A stretch of 64,000 nucleotides of DNA from Anaerolineales bacterium. GTDB taxonomy: Bacteria; Chloroflexota; Anaerolineae; 4572-78; J111. A model generated the notes under the pieces. It was not told where the DNA came from. It did no database searches and saw only the letters and a program-made list of their open reading frames with translations. The stretch's first letter is position 1; the number at the start of each line of letters is the position of its first letter. Both the position numbers and the translations under genes were made by a program. The DNA is taken from NCBI GenBank assembly GCA_015075185.1, contig JABTUW010000006.1, positions 434,001-498,000 of the forward strand. The letters are read 5' to 3'. Of this stretch, positions 31,570 to 39,265 are shown in pieces.

Positions 31570-31587
31570 TCGTTCAATCCAAGCGAT

Positions 31588-32517
31588 TCAGTCGTGATCA
31601 GCCACGTACCCACTAAAAGGTCTTTCAAGCAGACTCAACTGCGCGTATTCAGGTTGCACTGGTTTGTATGTTGTCGAGGCAAAGTTGGTAATCAAGGCCT
31701 CTAGCATAGGGTGACGCAGGTCTTCATGAGAACCCACATGATAAAAATGCTCTTTAGTAAACAGGTGAAAGCCATTACTGGTCCAATTTTTGCTAATCAG
31801 AGGATTACGGCGAAACTCGTTGCTATGCCAGGTCGAGAGGATAAATTTACAAGGGAGATTTTGGAGTGAGGCCACTAAACAGTCTTCATCTTTTTCTGAC
31901 CAACTGTTGAAGTAGTCAACATGCCGTCCAATGTAGGGTGGATCGGCGTAGATCAGATCATCCGGCTGGGCCTGGCTCAAAGTCTGCTGAAAATCTAAAG
32001 TTTCAAATACCCAATCGCTGGAATGAATAACGGTGGCAATGGCCTTGACCTGATTGACAATCTTGGTAATGTAAGCCGGTGAGAAACGTTCTGGCTTGCG
32101 GCAGAACGGAACATTAAAATATCCCTTGCGGTTAAATCGCATAACCCCATTAAAACAGGCGCGGTTTAGGAACAAAAAATCGTAAGAGTTACCCACCTGG
32201 TTAAATCGTTCTCTTACTTCGTAGTAATGATTTTCACCCCTGGTTTTAAGCCTCTCACCTTCTTCAACCAAGAATTCCTTCACCCCTCCCGGCGTTACCG
32301 CCTGATTCTGGATATCCTTGTAAAATTGAATGATGTGAATATTGGCGTCTGTCAGAACAGCTTTCTTTGGCTGAATATTCAAGGCAACAACACAAGAACC
32401 ACAAAAAGGTTCAATCCAGCGTTCAAAATCTACGTTTTTCATCAGGCTCTTGATCTCTGGTACAAGTTTTGTCTTGATTCCCTGGCACTTTATGGGTGGA
32501 ACTAACAAGCGACGCAT
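31588..32517 (-). CDS. D12-class adenine-N6 DNA methyltransferase, apparently orphan
   Basis: Type II methyltransferase of the Dam/D12 class. The N-terminal 'GIKTKLVPEIKSLM' and 'RWIEPFCGSCVVALNI' form the S-adenosylmethionine site (motif I). 'NRACFNGVMRFNRKGYFNVPF' is the typical D12 segment, and 'DLIYADPPYIG' is motif IV with the catalytic DPPY. Length is 309 residues. No restriction endonuclease is adjacent: neighbours are the J-domain protein and a channel-like protein. The gene looks richer in A and T than its neighbours, which suggests transfer. The recognition site is unknown; GATC-type specificity is common for the class but not shown. Confidence 0.92.
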   Translation of the reverse strand: MRRLLVPPIKCQGIKTKLVPEIKSLMKNVDFERWIEPFCGSCVVALNIQPKKAVLTDANIHIIQFYKDIQNQAVTPGGVKEFLVEEGERLKTRGENHYYEVRERFNQVGNSYDFLFLNRACFNGVMRFNRKGYFNVPFCRKPERFSPAYITKIVNQVKAIATVIHSSDWVFETLDFQQTLSQAQPDDLIYADPPYIGRHVDYFNSWSEKDEDCLVASLQNLPCKFILSTWHSNEFRRNPLISKNWTSNGFHLFTKEHFYHVGSHEDLRHPMLEALITNFASTTYKPVQPEYAQLSLLERPFSGYVADHD

Positions 32518-32556
32518 TTACGAAATTATACCTGATAACACAATTCAAACACAACC

Positions 32557-33639
32557 TCATTTACGCCGGCGATTGAAGAGTCCGCGGCGGTAGCGCAGCG
32601 ACCGGTCTGAGGACCAGGGCGCGTAGGGGGCCATGGTCAAACCGGCCAGGGCCAGCAGAGGGGCATCGTAATTGACCCGCCAGCCGTTGAAATTGCGCCA
32701 GGCTTCGTCCCGGTCGGGCTTGAGAGGAATTCCCTGCTGGGCCAGCCGCTCATAAGCGGCGTCAAACTCATCGCGGCTGATGCTGATCGGATCATCGGGG
32801 CTGGGATTGGGATTGTAAGGCACGTCGAAGAAGTCGGCAATGCGGCGCAGGGCGATGTAGCCGGCCCGCAGGCACAACTGCGCCTCCGGTTCGCGGGGTA
32901 TATCTACGGTGGAGTCAACAAGCGCAGCGGCGTCGAGGACAGTCCCGGCAGCAGTAACCCAGGAGCGCTCGGGCTGCGGGGAGCGAAAAAAAACCAGCGC
33001 CGCCAGCGAGGTATGGCTCTCGTCAAGTTCCACAAACCAACTTTCCCAGGCCACCCACTGCTCGGTCAGGCGGTCCAATCCGTGAATGCGCTGAAAACGC
33101 AGGATCATCTCGACAGCCGAGGGCGGCGAGCCAGCCCGAACTTCCAGCAGGGCTACCGCCGCCTCACGCCGGGAGAAGGCGGCGTACATACTCGGCAGGT
33201 AGGCAATCAAGAGCGCGATTAAAATCAGGCCAAGGGTTGCCTCGGTAAAGGCCAGGATGGTTTGAGGCAGGTCGCTGACCGGGGCGAAACCGAGGGTCAG
33301 CAGCGAGGAGCCGCTTAGCAGGAAGGCGGCTCGCCATGATTCGACCCCGACGGCCCAGAACATGCCCATGTAGCCAATCAGAATCAGGATCAGCCAGAAA
33401 GGAAGTAATAACAGCAAACTCAAGGGCGCGTAGATAGCCATAATGCGGTCGCGCTCTTCGTAAGAACTGGCTTTCTTGGCCCGCAGGTCGAACAGGAAGC
33501 GCGTGGTCAGGAATAAGGCGCGGGCCAGAAAATCGGAGACACTGCGGGGCAGGACAAAGGTGTGAATGGCGGAGCGCGAGGTGTAGACGACCAGAGCCAA
33601 CCCCGCGGCAAAAATGATGACTCGCAGAGTAATGTTCAT
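32557..33639 (-). CDS. Ion-channel-like membrane protein with large cytoplasmic domain
   Basis: After an N-terminal span (residues 5-22) and a basic segment, two further spans (about 70-95 and 130-150) flank a pore-like loop. The loop 'SGSSLLTLGFAPVSDLP' sits where two-span potassium channels have the 'TVGYG' filter, and 'ATLGLILIALLIAYLP' resembles their inner helix. The filter is degenerate (TLGF), so ion selectivity is doubtful. The last 190 residues are soluble, with no recognised nucleotide- or ligand-binding motif. Length is 360 residues. The D12 methyltransferase follows on the same strand. Confidence 0.65.
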   Translation of the reverse strand: MNITLRVIIFAAGLALVVYTSRSAIHTFVLPRSVSDFLARALFLTTRFLFDLRAKKASSYEERDRIMAIYAPLSLLLLLPFWLILILIGYMGMFWAVGVESWRAAFLLSGSSLLTLGFAPVSDLPQTILAFTEATLGLILIALLIAYLPSMYAAFSRREAAVALLEVRAGSPPSAVEMILRFQRIHGLDRLTEQWVAWESWFVELDESHTSLAALVFFRSPQPERSWVTAAGTVLDAAALVDSTVDIPREPEAQLCLRAGYIALRRIADFFDVPYNPNPSPDDPISISRDEFDAAYERLAQQGIPLKPDRDEAWRNFNGWRVNYDAPLLALAGLTMAPYAPWSSDRSLRYRRGLFNRRRK

Positions 33640-33691
33640 GAGAAGTATATCTGAGCTAATGAGGTTTGATTCTCAAAATTGGTAATAATCT

Positions 33692-33767
33692 GGAAGGCTG
33701 GAGGGTTGCCCAAAAGGGGCCTCTGGCTCGAAGACTGGTAAAGCACCCCCCAATCTTCCAGCCTTCC
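33692..33767. repeat. Inverted repeat, GGAAGGCTGGA family
   Basis: GGAAGGCTGGA (33692-33702) and TCCAGCCTTCC (33757-33767) are perfect reverse complements, and the match extends imperfectly inward. It lies between the divergent channel-like gene and purE. Confidence 0.85.
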
Positions 33768-33929
33768 AATCTCATGCCGAATTGGTTCATCAAAAACCGT
33801 AAAGGATCATTGGGAAGGCGTAATAGTAACACAAGTTGAGGCAGGTAAAAAATGGAGTAATTTTGGCTAAATTTCCCGATTACCGGCGAGGCGAGTATAC
33901 TCTGGAGACCAGAAGGTTGGAGGGAAAAT

Positions 33930-34424
33930 ATGGCGCCTCATTCGAGCGAGACAAAACTGCTGGTCGGGATCATCATGGGCAGTATTTCGGATTTGGAAAC
34001 GATGCGGGAAGCGGCCAATATTTTAGAGATGTTTGAGATTCCGCACGAGGTACGGGTGGTTTCGGCGCACCGCACCCCGGACCTGCTGGTTGAGTACGCC
34101 ACCACTGCCGCCGAGCGCGGCCTGGAGGTGATTATCGCCGGGGCGGGGGGAGCCGCTCACCTGCCTGGGATGACAGCCGCCATGACAGTTTTGCCGGTGA
34201 TTGGCGTGCCGATACAGACCAAAACGCTCCAGGGCCTCGATTCTTTGCTTTCGATTGTCCAGATGCCCGCCGGCGTGCCGGTGGCGACCATGGCCATTGG
34301 CAATGCCAAAAACGCCGGATTAATGGCCGCCAGAATCTTGGGTATCAAATATCCGGCTATTGCGACCAGGCTGAAGCAGTATGCCGAAACCGTCGCCAAC
34401 GAAGTCAAAGCACTCCAAATTTAA
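33930..34424 (+). CDS. purE: N5-carboxyaminoimidazole ribonucleotide mutase
   Basis: Moves the carboxyl group of N5-CAIR to carbon in purine synthesis. 'GIIMGSISDLETM' near residue 12 is the phosphate-binding loop with the catalytic Ser-Asp region, 'VVSAHRTPD' holds the active-site His, and 'IAGAGGAAHLPGMTAA' and 'PVIGVPIQTKTLQGLDSLLSIVQMP' are in family form. Length is 164 residues. The ATG at 33930 follows TTGGAGG. It is followed by purK after 9 bp, the standard pair. A TATACT about 30 bp upstream may be its -10 box, but a good -35 is not visible. Confidence 0.96.
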   Translation: MAPHSSETKLLVGIIMGSISDLETMREAANILEMFEIPHEVRVVSAHRTPDLLVEYATTAAERGLEVIIAGAGGAAHLPGMTAAMTVLPVIGVPIQTKTLQGLDSLLSIVQMPAGVPVATMAIGNAKNAGLMAARILGIKYPAIATRLKQYAETVANEVKALQI

Positions 34425-34433
34425 GAGGCTGGG

Positions 34434-35570
34434 ATGATCCTACCGGGCAGCACGATTGGCATGTTGGGCGGCGGGCAGTTGGGCCGGATGTCTACCTTCA
34501 AGGCCAAGCAGATGGGCTACAACGTGGTTGTGCTCGATTCTGCGCCTCATTGTCCCTGCGGCCAGGTAGCCGACCGGCAAATCGTGGCTCCATTTGACGA
34601 TGAAGCGGCTCTGCGGCAACTGGCCGCCGCATGCGATGTCATCACCTATGAGTTTGAAAACGTGGCTGTGCGAGCGGTGGAATTGCTGGAAAGTTGGGGC
34701 AAGACAGTCTGGCCCGACAGCCATGCGCTCAGAATCAGCCAACATCGCTGGGCTGAAAAGGAGTTTCTACGCCAAAGCGGGGTCGGCGTGGCCGATTTTT
34801 TCAAGGTGGCAGCCAGGGCCGATTTGGCAATTGCCGCCGAACAAATCGGCTTTCCCGGCCTGTTGAAAACGGCTACCGGCGGCTACGATGGCAAGGGACA
34901 AATTCTTTTGCACAATAATACCCAGGCGGGGCAAGCCTTCGATACCCTGAACCATCCGGCCTTGGTCTGGGAAAAACAGGTTCCCTTTGTCAAAGAGTTG
35001 AGCGTTATCTGCGCCAGAAATCGGCAGGGGGAGGTGGTGACTTACCCGGCGACTGAAAATATCCACGTTGACAACATTTTGGATATTTCGCTCGCCCCGG
35101 CCGAAGTGCCGGCCAAGGTGCAAGCCGAGGCGCAACGGGTGGCCCGGATCATCGCCGAGAAGCTGAATTTGGTGGGCGTCTGTGGGGTGGAGATGTTTCT
35201 GCTGCCGGACGAGACAATTTTGGTTAACGAACTGGCCCCGCGGCCACACAATTCCGGTCACTACACCATAGATGCCTGCCGCTGCTCCCAATTCGAGCAG
35301 CATATCCGGGCGATATGTGATTTGCCGCTTGGCTCGACTGAGTTGAAGGGTTACGCGGCGATGGCCAATCTGCTGGGGACCGGGACAGGCAACAACCTGA
35401 CTGGCCTGGAAAATGTCCTGCAAAACAGCCGGGTTTGCTTTCATCTCTACGGTAAACATCAAGCGGCAGCCAAGCGCAAGATGGGTCATGTAACGGCCCT
35501 ATCCGACTCTAGCGTGCATGAGGCGCTGGCCTGGGCGCTTGAAGCGCGAGAAAAACTCAAGTGGCAATGA
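34434..35570 (+). CDS. purK: N5-carboxyaminoimidazole ribonucleotide synthase
   Basis: ATP-grasp enzyme that makes N5-CAIR from AIR, bicarbonate and ATP, feeding PurE. The N-terminal 'IGMLGGGQLGRM' (residues 8-19) is the substrate-domain signature. The ATP-grasp core shows 'FPGLLKTATGGYDGKGQ' and 'LVWEKQVPFVKELSVI', and 'ILVNELAPRPHNSGHYTIDAC' holds the metal-binding Glu and Asn. Length is 378 residues. It starts 9 bp after purE and is probably translated from the same mRNA. Confidence 0.96.
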   Translation: MILPGSTIGMLGGGQLGRMSTFKAKQMGYNVVVLDSAPHCPCGQVADRQIVAPFDDEAALRQLAAACDVITYEFENVAVRAVELLESWGKTVWPDSHALRISQHRWAEKEFLRQSGVGVADFFKVAARADLAIAAEQIGFPGLLKTATGGYDGKGQILLHNNTQAGQAFDTLNHPALVWEKQVPFVKELSVICARNRQGEVVTYPATENIHVDNILDISLAPAEVPAKVQAEAQRVARIIAEKLNLVGVCGVEMFLLPDETILVNELAPRPHNSGHYTIDACRCSQFEQHIRAICDLPLGSTELKGYAAMANLLGTGTGNNLTGLENVLQNSRVCFHLYGKHQAAAKRKMGHVTALSDSSVHEALAWALEAREKLKWQ

Positions 35571-35596
35571 ATTTATGGTTAAGCGCCTTAAAAAGA

Positions 35597-35625
35597 TTGT
35601 CAACTGTATTAAGAAATGCTATAAT
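35597..35625 (+). promoter_or_regulatory. Promoter for the BMP-family gene
   Basis: -35 TTGTCA (35597-35602), 17-bp spacer, perfect -10 TATAAT (35620-35625) with an extended TGC. The leader of about 150 nt opens with a hairpin ACGGAA-AAGC-TTCCGT near 35630-35645. Confidence 0.82.
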
Positions 35626-35779
35626 TGAGACGGAAAAGCTTCCGTACTTTCATCCTGAAATCAACCATTTTCCCACCGGTTTACCTGACCAACGGACGAG
35701 CTGCCACAAGCGATTTTAACCCCTGATTGTAAGCAGTTTTAGCACCATACCTTACTTTAGCGAGACGAGGAAGTACGCT

Positions 35780-36691
35780 ATGCCCCAAAAAACAAAAGTT
35801 GGACTACAACTCAGTGTTGGCGGATTGGGCGATCTATCGTTTAATGACTCCGCTTACGCCGGTCTGCAGGAAGCGCAACAACTGCACGGGATTGAGTTTC
35901 AAACGGCGGTCTGGGAAAACCCGATGCTGAATGCGGTTAACCTTGAAAACTGGGCCAAAGAGGGATTTGATCTGATTGTTGGTATTGGCTATGGCAATGC
36001 CGCGCCCTTGAGTGAGGTAGCCGCCCGCTATCCTGATCAACGTTTTGCCAGTGTTGACGTCGCCGCTGAAGGGTCAAATGTCTGGTCGGCCACTTACCGT
36101 GAGTATGAAGGTGACTTTGTGGTGGGGGTGCTGGCGGCGCTGGTGACCCAAACTCACATGGTCGGCTTTATGGGCGGCGGAGTTACCCCGGTGGTGCGGC
36201 GGATTGAACTCGGCTTCGCCCAGGGAGTCAAGAATGTCGACTCGTCCATCAGCTTTATTTCCGATTACGTGGGAGAGTTTGACGACCCGCTCAAGGGTCG
36301 TTTGCTGGCCGAAACCCAGTACACCCTCGGCGTGGATGTGATTTATCAGGTGGCGGGTCGCTGCGGTATCGGGGCAATTGAAGCCGCTAACGAATTTGGC
36401 CGCTGGATCATCAGCACCGGCGGCGACCACAGCGATCTGGCTCCCAACGCTGTGTTAACCAGCCGCATCAAGAATGTGGGCAAGCCCATCCTGGATGTGA
36501 TCGAAAGCGTCGTCGCCGATCGCTTTGAAGGCGGGGTGATTAAAAGTTATGGCTTTGCCGAAGGCGGCCTGATGATGGCTCCCATCCGGCCCAGCGTTTT
36601 CAAAATTGTGACGCCCGCCATCCAGAACATTATGCAGGAAGTCCAAGCCCAGGTTATCAGCGGCAAAATCAAAGTTGAACTTGAAGAATAA
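35780..36691 (+). CDS. BMP-family (Med/PnrA-like) ligand-binding protein without signal peptide
   Basis: Periplasmic-binding-protein fold of the basic membrane protein family, which binds purine nucleosides or related ligands. 'GGLGDLSFNDSAYAGLQ' near residue 13, 'GFDLIVGIGYGNA', 'EYEGDFVVGVLAALV' and 'VGFMGGGVTPVVRRIELGF' are family signatures. The chain starts directly with 'MPQKTKVGLQLSVG'. There is no signal peptide or lipobox, so unlike typical members it should stay in the cytoplasm, as Med-type regulators do. Length is 303 residues. It has its own consensus promoter downstream of purEK; no transporter genes follow. Confidence 0.85.
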   Translation: MPQKTKVGLQLSVGGLGDLSFNDSAYAGLQEAQQLHGIEFQTAVWENPMLNAVNLENWAKEGFDLIVGIGYGNAAPLSEVAARYPDQRFASVDVAAEGSNVWSATYREYEGDFVVGVLAALVTQTHMVGFMGGGVTPVVRRIELGFAQGVKNVDSSISFISDYVGEFDDPLKGRLLAETQYTLGVDVIYQVAGRCGIGAIEAANEFGRWIISTGGDHSDLAPNAVLTSRIKNVGKPILDVIESVVADRFEGGVIKSYGFAEGGLMMAPIRPSVFKIVTPAIQNIMQEVQAQVISGKIKVELEE

Positions 36692-36739
36692 TCTGATCCT
36701 GACAATTCACAGGATTGACAGTTTACCACTCACCCTTAG

Positions 36740-36768
36740 CATCCCTCCTCAGCGAGGGATGTTTTTTT
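36740..36768 (+). terminator. Intrinsic terminator of the BMP-family gene
   Basis: CATCCCTC (36740-36747) pairs with GAGGGATG (36754-36761) around a 6-nt loop, followed by seven T. Confidence 0.92.
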
Positions 36769-36793
36769 GGACTCCTCAGCCATCACTTACAAT

Positions 36794-37453
36794 TTAGCCA
36801 CTACTGTTTTTATTAGCGGTGTAAGCCTGTAACGCCTGCTGAATCTCATGGGCCAAATCCATTTTTTGGTTTTGCGTTCCCAGGTTCTCGTTGAGCAGGA
36901 TGATCGGGCCGCGCTCGGTTTCTAAGGTCAACAACAGGGCCTGGTGGTCACGCCCGCCGATGGGGTGAGTCACTTTAGCCTGGCGGATCTCTTGATAGGC
37001 CAGCGTTTCTTCCTGAAGTTGGGCCGACGTCTGGTAGAAAAGTTCTCCCTGCTTTTGGTCCAGGCGAATGAGGCAGCTCTGCGCCTCGGCCTGGCGTTCA
37101 GCTTGCACAAACTTAGCCGACAGGCGGGTCAGCGCCAGCGCCACAGCGCCCCAGGTTACCGCCGGCAGGGCCAAAAAAGCCACAATAAAGACAGCCTTGA
37201 CCCCCCAGCCCTGCTGGCTGATCCCCATGCCGGCGGCCAACCCGGCCAGAATTAAAATCACCAGCAGCGCTCCGGCTGGGCCCCAGGTAAGCCAGCCCAA
37301 ACCCTGCACCAGCGGCTCGCCCCGGATGGTAAAGACACGCTCGCCGGGCCGGGTCTCTTCCTGTACCGTGGTGATCAACTGGGCCGATTTGTTGACGATG
37401 AGCCACCAGGGGCGACGATAAGGAATTACTGGCGGCCAGGGCTGGTTACTCAT
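36794..37453 (-). CDS. Two-span membrane protein of unknown function (219 aa)
   Basis: Two membrane spans lie at about residues 60-80 and 90-112 ('ALLVILILAGLAAGMG', 'VFIVAFLALPAVTWGAVAL'). A soluble C-terminal half follows, predicted to be beta-rich then helical ('PIILLNENLG'). I start at the ATG at 37453, whose first bases overlap the stop codon of the upstream gene (ATGA), showing translational coupling. The short N-terminal part has 'YRRPWWLIVNKSAQLITTV'. It is not recognised as a known family. It forms a two-gene unit with the DUF3054-like protein. Confidence 0.72.
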   Translation of the reverse strand: MSNQPWPPVIPYRRPWWLIVNKSAQLITTVQEETRPGERVFTIRGEPLVQGLGWLTWGPAGALLVILILAGLAAGMGISQQGWGVKAVFIVAFLALPAVTWGAVALALTRLSAKFVQAERQAEAQSCLIRLDQKQGELFYQTSAQLQEETLAYQEIRQAKVTHPIGGRDHQALLLTLETERGPIILLNENLGTQNQKMDLAHEIQQALQAYTANKNSSG

Positions 37454-37890
37454 GCGGCCTGTGGTCTGGCGCGCCTGGCCCACCAACTATAGCCCAGCCG
37501 CCAGACGAGCATGAAAAGGCTGGCTACCGTCATGGTTACAAGCACGAAAACAGGAATGATCCCGCCAGGGATAGCCCGGCCCAGGAACAACGCCCGCAGC
37601 AGTCCGGCCAGCGGCCCGCCGATAAGCCAGACAACCAGGATACGCGGCACAAACTTTGGCCAGCTCTGGCTGATGTCGGCCCGAAACAGGCCAAACCAGG
37701 GCGCCAGTACAAACCAGCTAATCACAAAAGGCGCTGCCGTCATTAATGCGGCCACAATATCAGTGCCGGGCAGCGAGTGGCTGCCCCGTCCCACCCAGGT
37801 AAACAGAAGTAAAACCAGCAAATCCCCGCCAACCAACACAGCCAGGCGATAAAGTGAATGAGTTTGATGTTCTGTTTTTTGTAGACGCAC
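37450..37890 (-). CDS. DUF3054-like membrane protein
   Basis: Four predicted spans with 'LAVLVGGDLLVLLLFTWVGR' near the N-terminus, then 'PFVISWFVLAPWFGLFR' and 'LVVWLIGGPLAGLLRALFLG', which fit the DUF3054 family of small membrane proteins. I start at the GTG at 37890, placed after TTTTTGGAGAG, giving 146 residues. An in-frame ATG at 37938 would add 16 residues without a ribosome binding site. The stop codon overlaps the start of the next gene by 4 bp. The function of the family is unknown. Confidence 0.75.
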   Translation of the reverse strand: MRLQKTEHQTHSLYRLAVLVGGDLLVLLLFTWVGRGSHSLPGTDIVAALMTAAPFVISWFVLAPWFGLFRADISQSWPKFVPRILVVWLIGGPLAGLLRALFLGRAIPGGIIPVFVLVTMTVASLFMLVWRLGYSWWARRARPQAA

Positions 37891-38081
37891 GAGACTCTCC
37901 AAAAATAACCTATAGCTTAATTTTAGTAGTATAGTCAACTTGAGGCAATCAACAATTTTACGAAGGAGCTAAGGATATCCTTGGAACTGGCCCCCCTAAC
38001 CTTCTCCCAATATGTAGGTGCTTTTAGCGGTAATACCCCAAAATATAGGGTCTCTTCACTTCAATATTATGACAATCTATG

Positions 38082-38110
38082 TTGACACGTTATGGAAAGT
38101 CAAGTAAAAT
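38082..38110 (+). promoter_or_regulatory. Promoter for the surface-protein gene at 38193
   Basis: Perfect -35 TTGACA (38082-38087), 17-bp spacer, -10 TAAAAT (38105-38110). The start codon lies about 80 bp downstream of the -10, after GGAGGGGAGGG. Confidence 0.85.
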
Positions 38111-38192
38111 AGAATATGTAAAGTTGGGTTGAAAGGTAGGGTGGTGAATTAGCTGTTTTTCCAGCTTCACTACCGGAGGGGAGGGATAGAAG

Positions 38193-39212
38193 ATGAAACG
38201 AGACTATTTCTGGCTCAGGACTATCTTGACCGGCATGATCGTCGCCGGCTTGTGGCTAGTGGTCACGTCAACGCCGGCCTTATCGCAGCAGAGTGAGAAC
38301 CAGCAAAACCTGATTATTAACGGAGGCTTTGAGGAGGGATTTCAAGGCGAGTTTGGCGTGGGTTACGGCTGGGGCGCGTTTAGCAATGGGAATGCGGCGA
38401 TCGGCTGGAACGCCGACTCCTGGGCGCCGGTGGTCATTGCCGGCAGCCATGCCCAGCTTATCGAAATCAAGAATGCCGCCGAGCGGGATCGCTACGCCGG
38501 AATTTATCAAACTGTAGCCGTGGTGCCGGGCCAGCAGTACAAGTTGACCATCAAAGGGCTGATCCGATCTGAAGAGGGTGACGTTCAGACATCAAATTAC
38601 GGCTACCGGCAGCAATACGGGCTTGACGATAGCGGGGGCACGGCCTGGGAGCTGGTCAACGAAAAGAACTGGCAGGAAATCCAGTGGGATGAGCAGCCCT
38701 TGAATGACCCCCCCAACGGTACTTATCGTTTTGATACCTTTGAAACGACAATTACGGCCAAGGGCGACAAGCTAACCCTGTTCATCCGGGCCTGGAAGAA
38801 GTGGATCAACAATGGCGTCGGCCTGTATGACCTGGATGAGATCAGCCTGGTTGGACCGGCGCCGGAAGGGGTTCAGGCTGCGGCAGGCCAGGCTGCGGCT
38901 GTCGGTGACACTAATCAGCCCACTGAAGGGGAATTGGTTGCTTCGGAGCCGTCTATCCAGGTGTCTGAACATGATGGGGATGTAGCCCCAGAGGCTGTCC
39001 AGCCGGAAGTTACCGCTACGCCGCAGCCTCAACCGCCAGCCGCTCCCCAGGCCACGCCTGTCCCCCAGCCGACCACCGGGCAGTTGCCGGTATCGGGTGC
39101 GGATAAGGAAGGCTCGATCAACTTTGTGGAGATTATGGCTGTTGTTTTGGTGCTGGTCTTGTTGACCGGGGCGATTACCACAACCGTCCGGCAACGCCGG
39201 TCCGTGGAATAA
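38193..39212 (+). CDS. Surface protein with jelly-roll-like domain and LPVSG-type C-terminal anchor
   Basis: Signal peptide at residues 1-32 (basic start, 'ILTGMIVAGLWLVVTSTPAL'). The mature domain opens 'NLIINGGFEEGF' and contains 'YAGIYQTVAVVPGQQYKLT' and 'GVGLYDLDEISLVGP'. This pattern, 'NGGFE' plus a closing 'DxxxL' strand, marks carbohydrate-binding jelly-roll modules in many secreted proteins. A Pro/Gln/Ala/Glu-rich spacer (about 220-300) leads to 'LPVSGADKEG', a hydrophobic span and a basic tail 'RQRRSVE', the layout of a sortase-type anchor. Length is 339 residues. It has its own consensus promoter and is followed by another secreted protein. Confidence 0.8.
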   Translation: MKRDYFWLRTILTGMIVAGLWLVVTSTPALSQQSENQQNLIINGGFEEGFQGEFGVGYGWGAFSNGNAAIGWNADSWAPVVIAGSHAQLIEIKNAAERDRYAGIYQTVAVVPGQQYKLTIKGLIRSEEGDVQTSNYGYRQQYGLDDSGGTAWELVNEKNWQEIQWDEQPLNDPPNGTYRFDTFETTITAKGDKLTLFIRAWKKWINNGVGLYDLDEISLVGPAPEGVQAAAGQAAAVGDTNQPTEGELVASEPSIQVSEHDGDVAPEAVQPEVTATPQPQPPAAPQATPVPQPTTGQLPVSGADKEGSINFVEIMAVVLVLVLLTGAITTTVRQRRSVE

Positions 39213-39265
39213 GTAATTCGTTGGTAATGCTGGCCGGCCGCTAAGTTAACGGAGATGATAAAACC

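Noticed and set aside
35632..35779. Purine riboswitch before the BMP-family gene
   Set aside because: The leader has one short hairpin but none of the conserved purine aptamer loops could be found.
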